Positions 55,108-64,000 of a stretch of 64,000 nucleotides of DNA are shown piece by piece. The notes under the pieces are model-generated. The model was not told where the DNA came from, searched no databases, and saw nothing but the letters and a program-made list of their open reading frames with translations. This DNA is from Cytophagaceae bacterium (GTDB lineage: Bacteria; Bacteroidota; Bacteroidia; Cytophagales; Spirosomataceae): contig JAIXOL010000041.1 of the NCBI GenBank assembly GCA_027486845.1, positions 62,001 to 126,000 of the forward strand. The letters run 5' to 3'. Position numbers and translations under genes: made by a program. How positions within the stretch are numbered: the stretch's first letter is position 1; every line of letters begins with the position of its first letter.

Positions 55108-56289
55108 ATGGCCAAAACCCGTCAGATTCGTTATATCATTTTCTTGAAAGACGTGCTGATTCTTGCTCTCACTTGTTTTGGTGGGCCTCAAGTACACCTA
55201 ACGATGTTTTTGGATAGGCTTGTAAAAAAGCACAATTACATCACTGAAGCCGAGATTCTTGAACTTCAAGCTCTTTGTCAAGTTTTACCTGGCCCAACGT
55301 CAACCCAAACAATTACCGCCATAGGCTTTCGTTTGGGAGGTGCAAGTTTGGCCTATCTTACACTTTTGGTTTGGATTTTACCAGGAACATTATTGATGAC
55401 ATTGGCTGCATTGGGGGTAACTTATGTAGAAAAAGACCAGCTCACAAATCTGACACGGTTCATCAAACCAATGGGAGTCGCATTTATTATCTTTGCGGCT
55501 TTTTCAATTGGTATAAAAGTAATTAAAACCAAAACGAGTATATTTTTAATGTTTTTGGCCGCAATTGCTGCTTTCGTATTTCCATCACCGTTTATTACTC
55601 CGATTTGGATTTTATTGGGAGGACTGGCTACCTCATTTAAGTTTGGCGAGCATGAAAAAATGGAAAAACAGCCCATCAAAGTTGAATGGTCGAATTTTTT
55701 TCTTTGGTTGGGTGTCTTTATGTTTTCTGTAGTTTTGGGTAAAATTACAAATAATTTGCCCATTCGTCTTTTTGAAAATTTTTACCGAAATGGTAGTTTA
55801 GCCTTCGGCGGAGGGCATATTTTGAAACCACTACTTTATAATGAATTTGTTGAGTTTAAGCATTATTTATCCTCCGATGAGTTTTTGTCGGGCGTTGCCA
55901 TTGTTGAAGTTGCCCCAGGTCCGGTTTTTTCGATTGCTGGTTTTGTAGGGGCTTTATCCATGCGTGAGTGGGGTACTAGTGGAGCGATTTTGGGAAGTAT
56001 TGTTGCTTCATTTGGTATTTTTCTACCTGGTACATTTCTAATATTTTTTGTGATAAGATTTTGGAATGAACTTAAAAAATACCGTGGAATAAGAGCTTCT
56101 CTCGAAGGTATCAATGCCGCGAGTACAGGTCTGACGGCAGCAGCGGCCTTATCGCTTTACCGACCAATGGCTTCTGATTTAGTTGCTGATTTGACAATCA
56201 TTCTTACACTTATTTTACTCCAAACCCGTCTTGTTCCAACTTATATTATCATTTTTATAGGTTTGTTTTTGGGTTGGGTGATAATTTAA
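55108..56289 (+). CDS. chrA: Chromate transporter (CHR family, two-domain)
   Basis: Inner-membrane CHR-family transporter of 393 residues with two homologous halves. The first has FGGPQVHLTMFLDRLVKKHN and LCQVLPGPTSTQ; the second FGGGHILKPLLYNEFVEFKH and VAIVEVAPGPVFSIAGFVG. The paired FGG and PGP motifs mark ChrA antiporters, which export chromate or related anions such as sulfate. Whether it confers chromate resistance is not shown. The upstream 60 bases contain a short run of AGCTAACAG-like words directly before the ATG. Confidence 0.9.
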   Translation: MAKTRQIRYIIFLKDVLILALTCFGGPQVHLTMFLDRLVKKHNYITEAEILELQALCQVLPGPTSTQTITAIGFRLGGASLAYLTLLVWILPGTLLMTLAALGVTYVEKDQLTNLTRFIKPMGVAFIIFAAFSIGIKVIKTKTSIFLMFLAAIAAFVFPSPFITPIWILLGGLATSFKFGEHEKMEKQPIKVEWSNFFLWLGVFMFSVVLGKITNNLPIRLFENFYRNGSLAFGGGHILKPLLYNEFVEFKHYLSSDEFLSGVAIVEVAPGPVFSIAGFVGALSMREWGTSGAILGSIVASFGIFLPGTFLIFFVIRFWNELKKYRGIRASLEGINAASTGLTAAAALSLYRPMASDLVADLTIILTLILLQTRLVPTYIIIFIGLFLGWVII

Positions 56290-56470
56290 TTTGTGTATTT
56301 AGTAGCATAAATCACTATCATTTGCTGCTACAACATTCTTTTTTACAACAATTAACAATCTTTTCTTCATTCTCCTTTCAAAGATTTGCCGTAAATTGCG
56401 TGATAATTTGAAATATGAATCTCTAGATTCGATTTGAAGTACACCGCTATTTTAGCTTTTGAACATTTAG

Positions 56471-58345
56471 ATGAATAAAAAATACATTTACATAACATTT
56501 TTATTGTCATTAGTTTATGGGTTTTCGTTTGCCCAAATTCTGGATGATTCTACAAAGCAAATTTATAGTACCAAGACCGTCAAATATATTTTTGAAGACG
56601 ATATTCTAAATAATCGAAAAACTTTTTATAATCCAGATACTAGCCTAACAAACTTTCATCTATTTGACTTTAATCTCCGCAGTGGGCTTCTTTATCAAGA
56701 TTTAGGGAATATTGGAACAGCAATTAAACCATTATTTTTTACACCTACTACTGATATTGCCAAGAATTTAGGATATTCGACCTACGGTGTTTATGCCTTT
56801 GATGTACGAAAAACTACCTATTTCAATACAAAATCACCTTATACTAATGTCAATTATGTGCAGTCGGGTGGAGGTACGGGGATTATGCACTTTACGCACT
56901 CTCAGAATATCAAACCTCGACTCAATGCCACGCTTGATGTAAGGCGAATGTCGTCATCAAAACAATATGGAGCTCCACAAACTCGTGAAGAACGTATGGT
57001 AGATAGCTGGGCAGCAATGCTTCACGCAAATTATGAATCTAAAAACGAAAAATATATTGTTCTCGGAAGCTATAATCATTTCAATCATGCTCCGCTTGAG
57101 CAAGGTGGCATCAAGCCATTATCCGACACAAGTGCTTTTGTGTCTGAAAGTAGCTTAGGAAATTACCGGGATTTTCTGTCTAAGCTCAAAGGTGCGTCTT
57201 CCAGAGATTGGCGAAACGAATTGCATCTTTATCATCAATACAAACTCACAAATGGCTTTCAGGTTTATCATATATTAGATTATCAGAAACGTAGAGATTT
57301 ATATACTGATGTAAATTTCGGCTCAGATTCGGCTGCAAGGAGTGTATATTATTTTACTAAACCACAAAGTTCGAAAGACACCCTTTCGATGGATTTGCGT
57401 TATCGTCTCTTAGAAAATAAATTTGGGGTGAAGGGAATTTACAAAGGATTTGCCTATAGACTTTACTTGCGTCAACGTTTATATAATTTAAAATCTGATT
57501 TTGGTGGTGATACCTTGCGACTTAAAATCAAACCCGAAACTATTGTTGGCGGTTGGGCAAATTATTTCTTCCCAGATAGCGTACGAAGAGTATATGCCGA
57601 AGTTGAACTCGGAACAATCGGTTCAATAGGAAATTTGAAACTTCAAGCAGAATATTTGAGTCCAAAAATAAAAGCTGGATTTTCGTTGTTGCGTGTTCCT
57701 CCAACAATTTTAGACGAGTATTTTTATAGTCATGCCTATAAGTGGGACACTACTTTTAAAAATACCACCACGGTCAATTTTTATGCTTCAACAAATATTC
57801 GTAGAGGAAGTTTTGTACTTTCACCAAGTGCAACTAATTCATTAATAACCAATTTCATTTATTACGATAAACAAGCTCAAGTAAAGCAAGAATCTTCGGC
57901 CATTAATATCTTACGAGTTGGACTTGGAGTAGAATATCGCTGGCGTAAATTACTAATAACCAATCAGTTATACTATACTGCCAACTCTGCTGAAAATCGC
58001 TTTCCAACGCCAAAAATTGCCAATAATACTACGATTACTTACGAATTTATCTACGCAAAAATTTTACATATTAATGCTGGTGTAGAGATTTATCACCGTT
58101 CGGCTTATTATGGAAATAATTATATGCCTCTTACTCGTCAGTTCTTTTTGCAAGACCAGCAAAAAGTTTGGGGAACTCCAGTAGCCGATGTTTTTGCTGA
58201 TTTAAAAATCAATAAAGTCAGACTTTTCTTGAAATTTGCTCACGTCAATCAAGGCCTTCCTAGTAATGGTTATTACGTAAGTTCAACTTACCCAGGTTTA
58301 AGACGTACATTCTTTTTGGGCGTGAATTGGCCGCTATTTGATTGA
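56471..58345 (+). CDS. Outer-membrane porin of the Bacteroidota Porin_10 family
   Basis: Exported 624-residue beta-barrel protein. A signal peptide ends near GFSFAQ. The body alternates aromatic strands and polar turns (YTNVNYVQSGGGTGIMHFTH, LNATLDVRRMSSSKQYGAPQ and others) and ends with an aromatic-terminated strand (FFLGVNWPLFD), fitting an outer-membrane barrel. The family has no assigned substrate. It is monocistronic, between the chromate transporter and the FGE-like lipoprotein. Confidence 0.8.
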   Translation: MNKKYIYITFLLSLVYGFSFAQILDDSTKQIYSTKTVKYIFEDDILNNRKTFYNPDTSLTNFHLFDFNLRSGLLYQDLGNIGTAIKPLFFTPTTDIAKNLGYSTYGVYAFDVRKTTYFNTKSPYTNVNYVQSGGGTGIMHFTHSQNIKPRLNATLDVRRMSSSKQYGAPQTREERMVDSWAAMLHANYESKNEKYIVLGSYNHFNHAPLEQGGIKPLSDTSAFVSESSLGNYRDFLSKLKGASSRDWRNELHLYHQYKLTNGFQVYHILDYQKRRDLYTDVNFGSDSAARSVYYFTKPQSSKDTLSMDLRYRLLENKFGVKGIYKGFAYRLYLRQRLYNLKSDFGGDTLRLKIKPETIVGGWANYFFPDSVRRVYAEVELGTIGSIGNLKLQAEYLSPKIKAGFSLLRVPPTILDEYFYSHAYKWDTTFKNTTTVNFYASTNIRRGSFVLSPSATNSLITNFIYYDKQAQVKQESSAINILRVGLGVEYRWRKLLITNQLYYTANSAENRFPTPKIANNTTITYEFIYAKILHINAGVEIYHRSAYYGNNYMPLTRQFFLQDQQKVWGTPVADVFADLKINKVRLFLKFAHVNQGLPSNGYYVSSTYPGLRRTFFLGVNWPLFD

Positions 58346-58363
58346 TTTAGGAAATTAAATTTC

Positions 58364-58422
58364 ACCACATAGGCACTAAGAAAAGATATGTGCAACTCTG
58401 TGTCCCTTTGTACCTTAGTTGT
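58364..58422. repeat. Imperfect palindromic intergenic element
   Basis: The ends ACCACATAGGCACTAAG (58364-58380) and the reverse complement of CTTTGTACCTTAGTTGT (58406-58422) match at most positions and are separated by 25 bases. Resembles a class of CACAnAGGCACnAAG-type intergenic palindromes recalled from other Bacteroidota. It sits just ahead of the FGE-like gene. Confidence 0.5.
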
Positions 58423-58432
58423 AATTAATGAT

Positions 58433-59374
58433 ATGAAAAATACTATTATACTTCTTATTTCTGTACTTAATTTTTCCTGCAATTCCGAAAAAAAAGCAGA
58501 CAAAACCTCTTTTGATTTTTCTCCAACCGTAAAAATTTTAAAAGAAGCTCCCAAGAACTTTCCTAAGAAAGAAATTCCTAAAAATTTGCTTATTCCAGCG
58601 GATATGGTCTATGTTCCAGGCGGATTTACACAAATCGGTACAACCGACGGAATGGATTTTGAACGGCCAATGTTTTGGGTAGAAGTAAAACCATTTTTTA
58701 TGGATATTTCTCCAGTTACTGTGGCTCAGTTTCGTGAATTCATCAAGGCAACGAATTATAAAACTTATGCTGAAAACTTTGGGGATGGTGGTTTCTTTGA
58801 TAAAGATACTAAGGGTTGGATTTTGAAAAAAGGAGCTAGTTGGGAATATCCGCTCGGAAAAGACCAAGCGAAAGCACCGGATAATCATCCAGTTACACAG
58901 GTTTCTTGGTATGATGCCGTTGCTTACTCAAAATGGGCAGGAAAACGATTGCCTTCAGAGATAGAATGGGAACACGCTGCTCGAAACGCTACAAATGACC
59001 GCAATATTTACCCATTTGGTAATGAAATAGTTAAAGATGGCAAAGCACTTGCTAATACTTGGAATGGTATTTTTCCAGATTTTAATAAAAATACTGATGG
59101 CTTTTTCTACACATCGCCCGTTGGACATTTTGGTAAAACTCCACTTGGATTGACAGATATGACAGGCAATGTATGGCAATGGTGCGATAACTGGAAATTC
59201 AATTATGCTGATATGGCCAACGGTATAATGCCGACTGATACCATCGAGAAAGCCGAAAAAGGTGGTTCTTTTCTCTGCGAGCCAGGTTGGTGTCATGGTT
59301 ATCGAGTTTCGGGTCGCTCCTTTACTTCGCCCGAAACTTCCTTAATGCACTTGGGTTTTCGATGCGTTAAATAA
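58433..59374 (+). CDS. Formylglycine-generating-enzyme-like (SUMF1 family) lipoprotein
   Basis: Exported 313-residue protein with a lipobox (LNFSC) followed by a SUMF1/FGE domain (MVYVPGGFTQIG, PVTVAQFREFIKATNYKTYA, WYDAVAYSKWAGKRLPSEIE, MTGNVWQWCDNW). Cys282 and Cys287 in GGSFLCEPGWCHGYRVSGRS match the catalytic cysteine pair of true FGEs (spacing five), unlike many SUMF1-like proteins that lack it. FGE converts a cysteine in sulfatases to formylglycine. No sulfatase gene is in the window. ATG 58433 starts the signal peptide. Confidence 0.85.
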   Translation: MKNTIILLISVLNFSCNSEKKADKTSFDFSPTVKILKEAPKNFPKKEIPKNLLIPADMVYVPGGFTQIGTTDGMDFERPMFWVEVKPFFMDISPVTVAQFREFIKATNYKTYAENFGDGGFFDKDTKGWILKKGASWEYPLGKDQAKAPDNHPVTQVSWYDAVAYSKWAGKRLPSEIEWEHAARNATNDRNIYPFGNEIVKDGKALANTWNGIFPDFNKNTDGFFYTSPVGHFGKTPLGLTDMTGNVWQWCDNWKFNYADMANGIMPTDTIEKAEKGGSFLCEPGWCHGYRVSGRSFTSPETSLMHLGFRCVK

Positions 59375-59485
59375 ACTTATGCTATCTGTTTCAAAGGGAA
59401 TTGATTATTTCTTCTATAAAATTCGACTTCATTTTTGCTTTATCGCTTTTAAGGTCGGATATTTGCAAAAAAAGACCATTATTGG

Positions 59486-61558
59486 ATGTCTGCTGACCTA
59501 GTCGTTTTTATCAATATATTATTTTATTTATTCGGTTTTTCGTTTTTATTATACAAGCGAAATCAACTGAGTGAACAATCCATAGGTTTACTTTCAATAA
59601 TAATTAATTTTATTGGTATAATTTTCTCGATGGGCATTCGCTTGAGTGATATTTCGGGCGATGTTATTTCTTACAATTGGTTTTATATCAGCGATAAACT
59701 CTTCACGATTGATATTCTACTCAACGACCTTACGTATTTGATGTACTTTTTGGTGCAATTTATTGCTCTCTGGGTACAGGTTTTTTCGCTTAAGTACATG
59801 CAAGGAGATCCAAGTTTTGGGCGATTTTATGCTTATCTAAATTTGTTTATATTAGCCATGATTGGCATAATCATTTCGGGGAATCTCTTGATGATTTTTA
59901 TGTTTTGGGAATTGGTGGGCTTGTGTTCGTATTTATTAGTAGGTTTTTGGTATGAAAAAAAGTCAGCTACAAATGCAGCAATGAAGGCATTTTTGGTAAA
60001 TAGAATTGGAGATGTTGGTTTTTTTATTGGAATATTATTGGTTTACAGATATTTCGGTACACTTGATGTGACAGCTATTATCGAAAAAGCTCAAGTAATG
60101 TCAGCAATTTCATTGAACAGCCCGATAATGACAACAATCGGCTTATTACTTTTTTGTGGATGTATTGCAAAATCAGCTCAATTACCTTTGCAAGTATGGC
60201 TACCTGATGCAATGGAAGGCCCAACACCAGTTTCGGCTTTGATTCACGCCGCCACGATGGTTGCAGCTGGTATTTTCCTGATGGCCAGAATCGAACCAGT
60301 ATTGTCGCCAGATACGCACCTCGTAATGGCTATTTTGGGAATGCTTACCATGTTTTTTGGAGCCTGTTCGGCACTTGTTCAATACGACATTAAAAAACTT
60401 CTGGCTTTTTCTACCATCTCTCAATTGGGTTTAATGGTAGTCGGAATCGGAGTTGGGGCTGTCAATACTGCACTCTTTCATTTGGTTACGCATGCCTTTT
60501 TCAAAGCAGGTTTATTTTTGTCGGCAGGTGCAGTTATTCAACATATGCATCACGAACAAGATATGCGTAAAATGGGTAACCTTCGCCGAGAAATTCCTAT
60601 CATTTATTATACTTTTACCATTTGTGCGGCAGCTTTAGCAGGTATTCCGTTTTTCTCAGGATTTTTATCGAAAGATGCTATATTAGTCGCATCCTTTGAA
60701 TGGGCTTCACATCAACCAAAACAAATTTACTTTATTATTCCTACGGTGTGTTTAGTAGTTTCAGGTTTAAGTGCCTACTACATGATGCGACAAGTATTTT
60801 TAGTGTTTTTGGAGCGAGAAGATAATCCACTAGAACTGATTTCCTCAAGTGCAAAAAGTTTATATAAAAATGTGGCCAAACGTATTGAAGGAATCGTAAA
60901 TATTGAAGAAGACGAAGAACGTCAGCAGGCAGAAATTAGACATTCTGAGGAAGATTTGTTTGGTTTCTTATCGAAAGTTGGCTCAATGGAGTTTTCATGC
61001 ATCATTATGGCTATTGCCTCTATTGGTTTTGTTTTTGCCATAAATCCATTTTCACCCGAAAGTAGTTGGTTTTTTCAAACCTTCCATAATGAAACCAAAA
61101 GTTATCAATGGATATCTTATATTGCTATTTTGGTTGCCTTAAATGGTGTGCTTTTAGGTTATATTTTCACAAAAGATGAAAGTTACCAACTTAATAATGA
61201 CGAACTAGAGCCTAAAGGAGAGATAGCAAATATTATATTTAAAAATTACTATTTGAGCGAGATATACCAAACTGTTTTCGTAAAACCATTGCTTTGGATA
61301 AGCCCCAAAATCAATCTTTTTGATAAAAAAATAATTGATGGTGTAGTAAATTCGGTTGGGCATCTGACTATTGCTTGGGCTTCGTTGAATCATTGGTTTG
61401 AGCGAAACATCATTGATAGTTTTGTTGATTTAGTAGCCAATACATCAGCAAAAATAGGTTCATATACTCGCCAAATTCAGAATGGCAAAGCCCAAACTTA
61501 TATCATTACGATTTTTATTTGTTTGGTTTTGATGATGATTTTATTGATAGTGAAATAA
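59486..61558 (+). CDS. nuoL: NADH-quinone oxidoreductase subunit L
   Basis: Proton-pumping antiporter-like subunit of complex I, 690 residues with about 16 helices. The core WELVGLCSYLLVGFWYEKKS, QLPLQVWLPDAMEGPTPVSA and LIHAATMVAAGIFLMARI are diagnostic. Between helices there is a charged loop of about 55 residues (REDNPLELISSSAKSLYKNV ... EEDEERQQAEIRHSEED). The lateral C-terminal helix is present. It starts the nuoL-nuoM-nuoN group; no nuoK is found upstream, where the FGE-like gene lies instead. Confidence 0.95.
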   Translation: MSADLVVFINILFYLFGFSFLLYKRNQLSEQSIGLLSIIINFIGIIFSMGIRLSDISGDVISYNWFYISDKLFTIDILLNDLTYLMYFLVQFIALWVQVFSLKYMQGDPSFGRFYAYLNLFILAMIGIIISGNLLMIFMFWELVGLCSYLLVGFWYEKKSATNAAMKAFLVNRIGDVGFFIGILLVYRYFGTLDVTAIIEKAQVMSAISLNSPIMTTIGLLLFCGCIAKSAQLPLQVWLPDAMEGPTPVSALIHAATMVAAGIFLMARIEPVLSPDTHLVMAILGMLTMFFGACSALVQYDIKKLLAFSTISQLGLMVVGIGVGAVNTALFHLVTHAFFKAGLFLSAGAVIQHMHHEQDMRKMGNLRREIPIIYYTFTICAAALAGIPFFSGFLSKDAILVASFEWASHQPKQIYFIIPTVCLVVSGLSAYYMMRQVFLVFLEREDNPLELISSSAKSLYKNVAKRIEGIVNIEEDEERQQAEIRHSEEDLFGFLSKVGSMEFSCIIMAIASIGFVFAINPFSPESSWFFQTFHNETKSYQWISYIAILVALNGVLLGYIFTKDESYQLNNDELEPKGEIANIIFKNYYLSEIYQTVFVKPLLWISPKINLFDKKIIDGVVNSVGHLTIAWASLNHWFERNIIDSFVDLVANTSAKIGSYTRQIQNGKAQTYIITIFICLVLMMILLIVK

Positions 61559-61672
61559 AAAAATCTATTAATAAGCTTTAAAACAGCAATGTTAAAGTGG
61601 AAAAATAGAGAAAAGATATTTAACAAACGAAATGTCTGTGGTCAGTGGACTATCGACTATTGACTAAAAATT

Positions 61673-63250
61673 ATGAATAATTTTTTACTTTCAGCACTCA
61701 TTTTTCTGCCACTTGCTGGTTCGGTTATGGTGTTGTTGTTGCCAAGCACTTACCGTGATTCATTTCGATGGATTTCCATAATAGTAAGTGTCATTAATTT
61801 ACTCAATATTATTTCGCTCTACAATAATTTTGATAAACATGTTTCTAATTATCAGTTTGTTGAGCAGCATGAATGGATTCGAATGAGTCTCGGAAATCTC
61901 GGTGTTCTTTCAATTGATTACCTTTTGGGAGTCGATGGAATCAATATGCCAATGCTTTTACTTTCAGGAATTGTATTACTTATTGGCTCTATTTCCTCAT
62001 TTACAATCGAATACCGACAAAAAGCCTATCATTCATTATACCTATTACTTTCAGGAAGTATTATCGGTTGTTTTGTTTCACTTGATTTTTTCTTGTTCTT
62101 TTTGTTTTTCGAATTTATGCTGCTTCCAATGTATTTCCTAATCGGAATTTGGGGAGGCGAACGCCGAGAATATGCTGCAATTAAGTTCTTTATTTATACA
62201 TTGGTCGGCTCAATACTCATTCTAATTGTGATGATTGGTTTGTCGATGTCGGTAAAAGATTCGTTTTTCTCTCAAGAAACGGGCAGAACTGTTCATACCT
62301 TTGATTTTCGACAATTAGCTGATTTTAAAAATTATATTGCTCATAGTATTTTACATCCTTTCGAAAAACAAATGATTTTTGGCATATCAGCTAGACTTTT
62401 TGCTTTTATTTTGCTGATTGTAGGTTTTGGAATAAAATTGCCGTCTGTACCTTTTCATACGTGGTTGCCTGATGCACACGTCGAAGCTCCAACGCCAATT
62501 TCGGTGGTTTTAGCAGGAATTTTATTAAAAGTTGGAGCTTACGGTTTCATTCGTATCGCTTATGGTTTCTTTCCTGATATAGCATTTCAGTTTACTTATA
62601 TTGTAGCGGGTGCAGGTGTCATTTCAATCATTTATGGTGCTTTTAATGCTCTTGCTCAAGAAGATTTGAAAAAAATGATTGCCTATTCATCCATCTCACA
62701 TATGGGATTTGTTCTTTTAGGTTTGGCTTCATTGACTGTTGAAGGCGTAAATGGTGCAATTTATCAAATGTTTGGGCATGGATTGGTTTCGGCTATGTTG
62801 TTTTTGGTGGCTGGAGTCATCTACGACCGAACGCATAACCGACTTATCGAAAATTTTAGAGGTTTATCAAGTGCCATGCCTTATTTCACATTGGCAGTTG
62901 CCGTTGCTTTTTTCGGAGCTTTAGGTTTGCCTACTTTGCCAGGTTTTATGGGTGAATTCTTCACCATTATGGGTGGTTTTCAATCAGAAATTTTGCCAAA
63001 TTGGGTTTCTATGATTGCTATGTTGGGAATAGTTCTTTCGGCTGCTTATTTCCTTTGGACATTACAAAAGATGTTTTTTGGAACATTTTGGGCAAACCGT
63101 AACCAAGAAGAAAACATGAAAGATCTCGATTTTCGTGAAATAGTAATGCTGTATTCACTCTCAGCTTTATCAATTATTTTTGGTATTTTCCCAAGCTTGA
63201 TATTTGATATTTCAGGCGAATCAGTAAAAGCGTTTTTAAATGGGTTTTAG
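61673..63250 (+). CDS. nuoM: NADH-quinone oxidoreductase subunit M
   Basis: Complex I antiporter-like subunit of 525 residues with about 14 helices. Diagnostic segments are FFEFMLLPMYFLIGIWGGER, GIKLPSVPFHTWLPDAHVEA and AYSSISHMGFVLLGL. It follows nuoL by 114 bases and precedes nuoN by 133, all on one strand. The gaps carry short repeated words rather than terminators, so one transcript is likely. Confidence 0.95.
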   Translation: MNNFLLSALIFLPLAGSVMVLLLPSTYRDSFRWISIIVSVINLLNIISLYNNFDKHVSNYQFVEQHEWIRMSLGNLGVLSIDYLLGVDGINMPMLLLSGIVLLIGSISSFTIEYRQKAYHSLYLLLSGSIIGCFVSLDFFLFFLFFEFMLLPMYFLIGIWGGERREYAAIKFFIYTLVGSILILIVMIGLSMSVKDSFFSQETGRTVHTFDFRQLADFKNYIAHSILHPFEKQMIFGISARLFAFILLIVGFGIKLPSVPFHTWLPDAHVEAPTPISVVLAGILLKVGAYGFIRIAYGFFPDIAFQFTYIVAGAGVISIIYGAFNALAQEDLKKMIAYSSISHMGFVLLGLASLTVEGVNGAIYQMFGHGLVSAMLFLVAGVIYDRTHNRLIENFRGLSSAMPYFTLAVAVAFFGALGLPTLPGFMGEFFTIMGGFQSEILPNWVSMIAMLGIVLSAAYFLWTLQKMFFGTFWANRNQEENMKDLDFREIVMLYSLSALSIIFGIFPSLIFDISGESVKAFLNGF

Positions 63251-63383
63251 AGTTTGTGATTAGCTATTGGCTTTTTGCTATTTTTATTTTATTTAGTTTT
63301 ATATGGTATTTCGTTAAATAAGTCAATCGCTAAAAGCTAATTGCTAAAAGCCAACATCGAACCGCCGAAGCGGCCAAGTATTC

Positions 63384-64000
63384 AATGCTCGAAAAATTAT
63401 TAAATATTCTCTTTAGTTCACGCGTATTATTGCCTGATTTACTTTTCGGAGTAGTTTTTTTGGTGATAGTAGCAGCTATTGCGTTTTCTCAAAAGTTAGA
63501 TGCTGAACGAACTTATGTGCTTTTTAATGTTCTTTTAATCAGTGTATTAATTAGTTTAGGCTTTGTTTTTTATGCCTTTTTGGGGTTTTATACCCAGTAC
63601 TATGAGTCAGGAAGTGTACTTTTTGGTAAATTGATTTATCTAGATTCCATCAGTTTATTCTTTAAACTAATTATTTCTATTGCATCGGTTGCGGTTTTGA
63701 TTCATGTGTGGGTGGTAGGTTATAAAGTAGTTGGGGAATTCTACGCTATTTTTGTGGCTTTAGTATGGGGCTTATTCATCATGACCATGACCACCAATTG
63801 GCTCATGCTTTATGTTTCGCTTGAAATGGTTTCTATTTGTTCTTATATTTTGGTGGTTTTCAATAAAGGAAAAGACAACAGTGAAGCTGGTATCAAATAC
63901 CTTTTGTTTGGAGCAACGAGTTCAGCTATCATGCTCTATGGTATTTCGTTGCTCTATGGCATGACGGGTACACTCAATTTCGTTGGACAGGAATTTACTA
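63384..64000 (+). CDS. nuoN: NADH-quinone oxidoreductase subunit N (truncated by the window end)
   Basis: The open frame from ATG 63384 (MLEKLLNILFSSRVLLPDLL) continues past 64000. Several hydrophobic helices and the segment LMLYVSLEMVSICSYILVVF followed by GIKYLLFGATSSAIMLYG identify it as NuoN, the third antiporter-like membrane subunit of complex I. About 205 residues are inside the window; the rest is off the right edge. Confidence 0.9.

Overview
The window is AT-rich chromosomal DNA from a member of the Bacteroidota, most likely a Cytophagales bacterium of the Spirosomataceae/Cytophagaceae type. A genus such as Emticicia is possible but cannot be fixed from this sequence. The evidence is: Bacteroidota-style promoters (-7 box TAnnTTTG, -33 TTG) and few Shine-Dalgarno sequences; a type IX secretion C-terminal tail; BlaI/M56 signalling fused to TonB and plug-like domains; a Porin_10-type outer-membrane protein; haem-binding proteins of PVC/Bacteroidota type; DUF6443/RHS proteins; and a YgiQ, PolX, NuoLMN and GatA complement typical of the phylum.

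Layout. 0-6.7 kb: a secreted alpha/beta hydrolase, a DUF819 membrane protein, an M20 peptidase homologue with an altered metal ligand, and a large periplasmic propeller/HEAT/cytochrome c protein. 6.7-12.8 kb: a small two-haem cytochrome, a BlaI - TonB-domain - M56 (BlaR1-like) operon with a readable double operator, and a NatAB-like ABC exporter. 13-20.3 kb: a class A penicillin-binding protein, a stand-alone LytTR regulator, catalase-peroxidase KatG and a beta-lactamase-fold serine hydrolase. 20.4-31.3 kb is an accessory island: an Rpn-type nuclease, a 2158-residue RHS protein with a probable papain-fold toxin tip and an adjacent three-helix membrane protein (candidate immunity), palindromic repeat elements either side of that pair, a decayed ORF, a HEPN protein overlapping an unknown partner gene, a broken tyrosine recombinase, and a stand-alone Cas4-like Fe-S nuclease. 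31.3-44.9 kb is core-like: MltD-type transglycosylase, GatA, TatA, a YkvA protein, malate dehydrogenase, PolX, a TlpA-like thioredoxin, a small ABC transporter, two tandem secreted paralogues, ThyA and a lipoprotein. 45.3-48.3 kb is a disrupted SGNH-hydrolase/BACON/NPCBM/T9SS-tail gene. 48.5-59.4 kb: YgiQ radical SAM enzyme, an Uma2 nuclease relic, GH16 glucanase, a DUF4405 protein, a second DUF819 protein, a 2OG-Fe(II) oxygenase, a chromate transporter, a Porin_10 protein and a formylglycine-generating-enzyme-like lipoprotein. 59.5-64 kb: nuoL, nuoM and the start of nuoN.

The strongest candidates for undescribed biology are in the island: the RHS toxin/immunity pair between related palindromes with a decayed recombinase nearby, the HEPN plus 110-residue partner pair, and the minimal Cas4-like protein. 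No tRNA, rRNA, CRISPR array or intact insertion sequence was seen. All functional calls come from motif reading without database searches.
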